64,000 nucleotides of DNA, taken from NCBI GenBank assembly GCA_001936135.1, contig CP012813.1, forward strand, positions 372,001 to 436,000. The letters are read 5' to 3'. This DNA comes from Saccharomycopsis fibuligera x Saccharomycopsis cf. fibuligera. Taxonomy: Eukaryota > Ascomycota > Saccharomycetes > Ascoideales > Saccharomycopsidaceae. Every line of letters starts with the position of its first letter. Position 1 is the first letter of the stretch. The position numbers and the translations under genes were made by a program. The notes below the pieces were generated by a model. That model saw only the letters and a program-made list of their open reading frames with translations. It did not search any database and was not told where the DNA came from. Below are positions 56,301-64,000 of the stretch, in pieces.

Positions 56301-59300
56301 CTGGAGGGTAAGACTAAGTGGCTTATTATGCGGCCATGCTGTACTTTTGGCTGCACAAGCTAATAGCTGCACTAGGTAGTCTCGCCAGCTGCCTGGACGG
56401 CCCGCCTGCTAGCCGTACAGCTGGTTGATTGGGGCGTGGGACGTCCTTAGCGTTGAATTGGCCGGCCCGGACGACGTCGTATTTGGTGATCAAAACAAGC
56501 ACCCTGATTAGTTTTAGCTGACTGCTGTCACCATTTGGAGACCGAGTACGGTGGATAATAAAATCTGATGGTTCATGAAACTTTCCTAAAATGTCGTCAT
56601 CAGAAGTACTAAAAGACGCTGCTGCTGTTTATGCATGTTTTTTTTTTTTTTACTGTACTACAATTTTTTTCAGCTTAGACCATATAGGTTCAGGTTATAT
56701 CAGAGTTGTTGTTCGTTGCTCTCAACAGCCCATCTTACAATAAACCATAAATTCTATAGCTGCTAGAATATGTTTTCGGTAACCTACTCATTCCATTTTG
56801 TGTAAGATGCTATACATTTATGGGCATATGCTGTACCTGTAAAGCAGCCGTGGCTAGTGAAACAATAGCATATAAAACAGTAAAAAAATTTTTCTCAACA
56901 TATGTATTGGCATTTGCTGAAAGCTGCAATGTAAATATTCTACCGGCACATGAATAGTCCTGTTTGTGGCCTTTTTTTTTATTTTTATTTTTTTTTTTTT
57001 TTTTTTTAAACCGGTCGTTATCTTGCAGTACGCACTCGCGATAACATATCTGCGATTATATCATAAATTATGATGATAACGTATGCTGAGTGACTAATCG
57101 TTGCTATTCCTATGGTCTAGACAGACAGACATTGGTAATAGATGTTTATCGTGTTACTTGAAATAGGACAGGATAGGATAGATTAGATAATGTTTGATTT
57201 TTTATCACATCTGCGATATCGCAGCAACAATTAATCCGCAACCCTTAAGGAGAAAACTCGAGCTTGTTGTAGCTTAAACAGTTTTAGTACCAGAAACGGC
57301 CACGGCCTTTAATTTTTCTTATAGTCGGATCACAACACTAAGCAATCTTGTAAATTTTTTAAGAATTCCATGGCAATATTGTCAACCAGTCATCAATATT
57401 GCCGCCTGCTCAATATTAATGCGATGTAGCGCTTTAGCAATAATAGTATGAAAATTCAATGAAAATACCCTGGAGAAAATTTTGGCTGAAGAATGACGAA
57501 ATCTGCAGTGCGTGTGCCGCCACATGCAGGCAATATTGAGAGCAAAAAAATGTACCTGAAAATTTTTCAGTATTGTTCGTAAATTTTTCATGCGGCAGCC
57601 GCTTTAATCTAAGTAAAGTCAAGTCATAAGATATTAGCTAATTATCTACTGTAACGTAAACATAGCAGTCAAATTCCAATAATTTCAACATATATGCGTT
57701 TTCTTAGATTATATTCGCGTTATCAATGTAAAAAATTCTAAGCGGCTCACCTTCAATCACGACAAAACGCCACATTATTTACGGCGATGGCCTCTAGCTG
57801 TAGCTCATCATATGGGCATATCTAATCATGGCCATAATCGTGATTACTATCATCGGCAATCAGGTTAAAAAAAAAAAAAAATTTTTTTTCTTCTACTGTA
57901 ATCAAGTCACCGATCGCGATCGTGTATCGTGGCCGTTAGTGTTCCACCATCTAGATCTTGCGCAATTTTGCGCAAGTCATACAGATATTTCGCGACAATT
58001 CTTTGACTTACGTTGTGTTAAACAGCAGAAGTATGGACATTATTCTCTGATGTTCCATTCCAAATTGCTATTTTTTTTACACACAGTTCCAGAACGTAAG
58101 TGGTGAGCCGTAAGGCGTTAGTAATGTAAATACGGTGGCTCGTTTCTCTATGTTTTAGCTCCAGCCATTGCTCTGTCCCACCTTTATGCGCTCAAAATTA
58201 GAAACGTAAGCTTGTAGCGAGAGCCACCCTCCGCTATAGTGATATAGTTGGGGTGTCCCATACATGGAACACCGCAGCGACTTTGCACCGCCACAGCTGG
58301 CTACTTTTTGGGGTTAACCACCAATGCCAATCAAGGTTGGCACATTTTTCTATTCTTTTCTTAGGAAGCTTTGTTACTCCAGATTTCATGCCCGATTTGG
58401 TGGACTCCGTATTCCTTTAACTTATTATACTTAAATTTGTGTCTTAAGTCAAATCTTTTCTTTTTTTTTTTTATTTTATTCAATTTTTTTGAGTCACTCA
58501 ACTTGCAAACTTTCCGCTATATTTGATTATTGTTTCATTATTAAACCCGCAATGTCTAATAGAGGCTATTACGAGGTCAACTCTAATTCTCAAAAGGCGC
58601 CGTCCAATTAGTGTTTCACTTTACAGCAGCATAAAAACATTAAAAATATAAAATACAAATAATAGTTGTCATTAGGTGACAGTTTTTGCTCTATAGAGGG
58701 GTTCCGGTTGACTAAATGAAGAAAAGTGAGGGGAAGTGCAGCGGTAAACAAGCCTGCTAATCAACGAACTAACCAATCAACTTAGCATGACCCAACAACC
58801 ATAAACTGTGAGTTTGTATGGTTTTGTACTATACAGTATGTTTGAATGGACAAGGTCCCTCTTGCAAGGTAGGCATGCTGTAGCATACAATCCGTGCCCA
58901 CAACAACAACAACAACAACAACCTTGTGAAAATTTTTCTCATTGCCATGCCATATGACAGGAGTACGGTTTTGTTTCAGCTACGCTACGGCATCTACTTT
59001 TGCTGTGCTTGTTCTTTTCTACTCTGCTGGCGCCGCATAACGACCGAGATTGGTGCTAGATTGAATAGCAAATTGTAAGCCATAAACCATGGATGGCATT
59101 TTTGCGGACTGCAATTTGTAGCTATAGTTGGTCTAACAAAAAGCTGATAGACGCTCCGGATCACGACCGATATTGGGGCATTATTATAAATGCAGTCTTT
59201 AATTACGTTACGCAATTTCCACAGGAAAATCAGCCTTAACCTTTCATTTTTAATAAATTTTCTTGGTTTTCTATTTAGGTTGCCAAAAGTTTCAAAAGTT

Positions 59301-59780
59301 TCAAAATTTTCAAATGCATAAACCCGGGACAACACCAGCAGTGCGCACCCACTACAAGCCAGCGTTACCGGTGCCAGCAGCGGCGACAGTAGCAAACATA
59401 AAGCAAGCTGTAAGTAGAAAGCATCTGAAAAACGCCTAGAATATTTGGGTGCTTCAACTCAGCATATTTGGGTGCTTCTATTTCTGAAGAAAAATGACGT
59501 GCTTTTGCTTTTTTTTCAAAGAAAAATTTTCAGTCAACTATTGACAAAAACAGACAGCCTTTGTTTGCAAGGACAACACCAGCATCACAACTATAGCCAA
59601 ACAGTGCGAGTAGTACTACATCACCGCTATTATTATGCACGTTTTGGCACTTTTTCACTGTAAGCTTGCAATTGTAAAGAATAAAAGGTACCTTACGCCG
59701 CCGGCCTATGTGTATACTCAGCGTGTCTGCTGAAGCAGCAGCAGCAGCAGCAGCGCTGATTAATGAAAAACCAATAGTCA

Positions 59781-60005
59781 GTGACATATAGATATCCTCG
59801 AAATCCGCGTGATATACTATTCATCAAAGAGGCAGTGTTTGACTTTGAGATAATTGGCTCTCCTCACCTTGTTGGAGGGATAAGTCGACATATAATATCA
59901 CACTATTACCAGAATCATAATGATGGATGCATAATGTATGGATCTGCCGAGGGGAGCGGTATCTCTTCGTTGGAGGTTGTATCAACTATAACAAACAAAA
60001 AATGA
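59781..60005 (+). pseudogene. Unidentified coding-like stretch, 74 codons
   Basis: Plus-strand frame with protein-like composition (contains YPRNPRDILFIKEAVFDFEI and HYYQNHNDGCIMYGSAEGSG) ending NKK-stop, but without an ATG: the frame opens after a stop at 59775. May be the 3' end of a lost gene or an unrecognised exon. Family unknown. Confidence 0.25.
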
Positions 60006-63000
60006 CTCAAGAACTGACTCATCAACATTTACCAATAATGATATAATTTAATATAACCGCTGACTGTAGTATTAGCTAATTAAGTCATCATAAGCGCTAC
60101 AGTAGTCTATAGATTACTAAATACTTAATTTTCATACATAGTTAAACTTTGAGTTTGAGCACGCGCTCTAGCCACAGCTCAATTATTATTAGGTCATGCC
60201 ATACAGCATCCATAAGCAACGACTACAGCAAACACTTAACGCAAGCAGCGTAACCGGCCCTGTCCAAATTGAACCTTGACTGTCCAGCATCCTGACTTGA
60301 GAACGCCAGAATAAAAAAAAAAAAAAAACCTTTTTTTTTTTTCTTTCATTTTTGTCTGTATGTTTTTGTGTAGTGTGCTTGGTTTTGTGTATGCTTGCGA
60401 ATGTATGGCTTTTGTGGCTGGCACAAAAAGGATCACTAAATATAGCTGCGCAGACCAAGAAATGCGTTTTACGACCCCCGAAGCAACTACGCTATAGTGT
60501 GTTGTAAAAAAAAAAAATATTTTTTTTTTTCAATCAATCTATTTTTGCAATAAAATAAAACTTCAAGTCAACCTGGGGTTGGTATAAATGCATTATCCTG
60601 CGTTAAAGTACAGGATTAAGCATATATGCAGGTAAATGCAGCCTTGGCAATTTTTGCATCAAGACAAGTTGAAATGACAGAGACAGCGGCAGCGATGGCG
60701 GGCCGGCCATTTGGTATGAAAAAAATTTACTAGCCTCAGTTTCTTATCTAGACCATCAGTAATCGGTTTGCGCGGGGAACTCTTGCGCTCATTTTTCTTT
60801 GAGGATCGACCGGGAAAAAAATTTTTTTGAGGGAAATTTGATGGCCCACGCGATAGTTTATGGGCCGCGGGACACAAGGTGAGCCACATGGCACTGATGC
60901 CAGAATTTACTGTGGCTAGTGCGCAATATGGTCAACATAACTGATATTTGTAAAACCAAAGCAAAGTATTATTTATTCGGCTTGCAAGCCATAATTGTCT
61001 CGAATTGTTTGTTAATAAAGACTGTAAAGTAAAAATTTTTCTCGTTGCCTTTATTATACTTTATTAAGTTTTTTTATTTATTTCTCGTACTGTTTACAAA
61101 TCCGGCAACTTATTCTACTTGCACTGAAAACATGAAATTGCGGTATATCTTTGTAAATTGTTGAGAATAACTCAAAAAATAAGGCAATGATGAAAATTTT
61201 TCTTTTTTTTTTACTACTCAAACCATATTCAAGGTATCCAGATCGCGTGGAAACATTTTTTGTTTTGAGAAGAAACGGATTTTTGCCAAGTTTAGGCGGA
61301 CTTGCTTGAACGTATCTTGAAAATTTTTACTGAAGCGCGGAGTGATCGAGAGAGGCCAAAATAAAAAGGTGTTTAAGCTTTGCAAAGAGACGCGATATGT
61401 TTTTGCATGCTTCTTTTCCTCATGTTTGTATAATACACTGAAGAGATAATAGGGAAATGCTGTTATAAACAAAACTATAAACGCAAAACCAGCAATAAAA
61501 GGGTTGGGATCTTTGACACAGACGCGCTTTTGTTTCTGTGTACAATGCCGAAAGGGAGCAAGCACCAACATGAATGAGCTTTAAAATTGTAGTTGAAAAT
61601 TTGACAACCCACAGCATTCGAGAAAATTTATGGCGTATAACGGTCAGGTTATTTTAAGGCAAGTCTGGTCAAGTCAACTTTAGACATTTCGCAACAGTTG
61701 CCTTTTCCTTTAAAAAGACATTTAAAAAAAATAAAAAAAAAAAAAAATAAAAAATTAAATAAAAGATCTAAGCTATATTAAGAATACAAAATCATGCCAT
61801 GAAGAACTATGCAGTACATGTAGTTTCTCCATTTTGGAGATACGAATTGTACTAAAGATGCCTTTTCCCGAATTGGGAAGATGAAGAGGTGAAGTCAAAT
61901 TGGCGATAATTGTAACTTGTAATAGTAAACTAGCTTACCCATTTTGGAAATTAAACAATTGAGTACATGAACTACCGTTTCTGGCATGCCAAAAAAACAA
62001 AAAAAGAAAAAAAAAGCTATTAAAGCTCTAAAAAGTATGCTGATCGTGCCATGTAAATTGTATAGCCCACAACATTGCTCATTGAAGTAACCCTTTATTG
62101 CGGCGCTTTGACCTTTACATAGACTAAAACTACAATCAGTAATATTGTCAGAAATAGTAACCACGAGTTGCAACCGCCACGCGCCACGTTTTCGCCGCCA
62201 AACCGGATCAATTCCATATATGGCGGCTGCTCATCTGCTTAAATTGATCTCCTCGTTCGTATTTTAAATTGAAAATCACAGGGGAAATATAAAAGTTAAT
62301 CTGAGCAATATAATCTTATTTTCCAGTTCTATTTTACTTTTATTTTACTTTTTTTTATTTTGCAATTTGCCTCAATTTCCGCTCGTTTTATTTTTATTTT
62401 TAAATTTTTTTGAGTGATTTTTCCTATCAGCGATACTGCTTAATTTTTTTTTAGGTCGGTATCACCGAGGAAAATTTTTTTTTTTTGATTTTTCTGCGAC
62501 AACCCACGTTGATAACGCTATCTCAGACTAGCTCTTAACATGGCGAAAAATTTTCTACGCGCAGTGCGCTGGTTTGAAGCACATAGATATAAAACGAAAG
62601 CAGAATGAAATTAAAAAAATAAAACAAGTTGAAGGGTAGCTTAAAAAAAAAAAAAAAAAAAAAATAAAAAATAACGGTGTGGCAACGAGATCTCCAGACA
62701 AATTGGCAGCAAGAAAATTTTTTTTCTTTACTACGGGTGGGTTGGGCAACGGCGCACACAGGGAAATTCTAAGATGATTCTGGATCAATGCATGAAAAAT
62801 TTGTAGTTAGGTTAAACCGTCAAATTTTTCAATTCATTTCACTATATTTTACTTTTTTTTTGCCATCATTTTGTCGCTTTATTTTTTTGTATGTGCTTCA
62901 AAGACAAGCAGTGCACCGAGTGCACCGAGCACACAGCGCTGTGTATGCGCACATTAGCATGTGTAACAGACAACCAACTAAACTCATCCAGCAACGGCTG

Positions 63001-64000
63001 AGTCTTGTTGGGAAGAAAAATTTTCCGTGTATTCTAGCTGTTTGTACAGTACATTCATTCCCTTGGTGAATAAAAAAACAAAAAGTCGTACGGTAGAACA
63101 GGTTGCTTGCTTGGTTATCTGCCTGACGCCAACAGCTAGTCTCCAATTGTACATACCACTATCAATCGATGTTGTAAATGGTACGATATACTAAACTATG
63201 ATACTGCAAAATATCGGATCATCTTGCTTTCGTAGACTGTACAATTGATCAGAGGTGCGTATACCTCTGCAGCGGTACCAAGTTGGGTCTCTCTTGCCCA
63301 ATGTCAAAGCCACACCAAAAATGCACCTTATTAGACATGTAACATTTCTCCACGTTTTTATACACCCCTACCCTAGCATTAACATATGCTTTCCGCTTTA
63401 ACCAATAAAAAAAAAAAAAAAAAGAACGCAGCGATTGAAAGTTTTCAATCATTAAAGCTGAATATCACAACTCCCTGGGATCTTGATATTGTTCGAAATA
63501 ATTGTCCTCAAATCCCTGCTGTTGTTTTGATTTGCTTCCATATTGTGACAAAATGATTGAGTGCACTCTGTGTGGCACCAATAATGGAAAATTAATTTTT
63601 AATTTTCCACCCAGGCACGTGCGATTGCGGGAAGGGCCAGCCATTAAGAGGAAGCCTGTAGCGAGAACCACGCCAGATCGAGCTATTTTTGGTACACTGC
63701 ACGTGGAATGGGACTGTTGGCGCCGCCCCAGTTCAATAAATTTTTGTGTGTGTGTGTGCACGCGTGTGGCTAGTGCAAATTCCATTTTAACCCCTAATTA
63801 ATTTTTGAGCTGTAGTGTAGTCAATTAACCATTTGAGCACTAATGAATGGCCCGACCGGGGTGTGTCATGACAGGAGCCGCTGGTTCCTGAAAAATGACG
63901 TTTACCGGTGAAGTGAGTAGTCGAGCACATAATGCTATTCTTAGAGATCCACACAATTATCACCCATCTTTTGCCAATATATGGGGGGTGATGACTATAG

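Larger units (their letters stand above)
52960..64000. other. 11 kb gene desert to right edge
   Basis: No intact gene recognised. It holds a TTTA repeat, 18 copies of AAAATTTT between 54.5 and 63.1 kb, facing A/T tracts (57867-57890, 60314-60342, 60506-60531), a GC-rich island at 56280-56480, paired direct repeats near 59037/59161 and 59328/59570, and short open frames that I do not trust except possibly 59781-60005. CACGTG motifs at 63616 and 63700 might belong to a gene beyond the edge. No tRNA found by scanning for B-box-like TTCGA or TTCAA loops. Confidence 0.55.

Noticed and set aside
57740-58115. Inverted GGCTCACC/GGTGAGCC as centromere-type flanking repeat
   Set aside because: Similarity does not extend past about 9 bp.

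Overview
This window is nuclear DNA of a yeast, most likely a CTG-clade species of the Candida/Lodderomyces group. The low-complexity-rich proteins and long intergenic regions make Lodderomyces elongisporus or a close relative my best guess, but that is an inference. The evidence is yeast splice signals (GTATGT, TACTAAC, TAG), a URC1 gene (lost in Saccharomyces cerevisiae), a CDC3 whose start is split by an intron to give MALV..., and conserved leucines written as TTG, TTA or CTT while CTG is confined to variable positions. If CUG is read as serine here, a few residues quoted as Leu are Ser.

Layout, left to right: HSP42 (-, 3' end outside the window) and URC1 (-); a 4 kb gap with Lys14-type binding sites and a decayed coding stretch; a LYS14-family zinc-cluster regulator (+, one intron); the t-SNARE gene SSO2 (+, two-codon first exon); STM1 (+, two introns, a 19-nt middle exon, and a possible second promoter inside intron 2); a 4.2 kb gap; STB3 (-); a 7.3 kb gap; an ECM3-family membrane carrier (+); septin CDC3 (-, one intron) divergent from a HIF1/NASP-type histone chaperone (+); SSA-type HSP70 (-); a 6.7 kb gap with a cluster of inverted repeats; a GAC1/PIG-type PP1 targeting subunit (+); a 55-unit TAA repeat; an AIM34-like SAP-domain protein (+); then 11 kb without a recognisable gene to the right edge.

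Functional links: HSP42 and SSA both carry step-type heat shock elements, and HSP42 also has a perfect four-unit element, so they probably respond to the same Hsf1. STB3 is the reader of the RRPE motif (GAAAATTTTT), and that motif is strongly over-represented in the right-hand gene desert. STB3, STM1 and the LYS14-like gene all concern growth and nutrient control, but nothing shows that they form one pathway.

The window is gene-poor: 12 firm protein genes in 64 kb. Several gaps hold coding-like but interrupted stretches that I could not identify. I found no tRNA, rRNA, CRISPR or recognisable retrotransposon. Introns and starts were worked out by eye from splice motifs and remembered protein families, without a database search.
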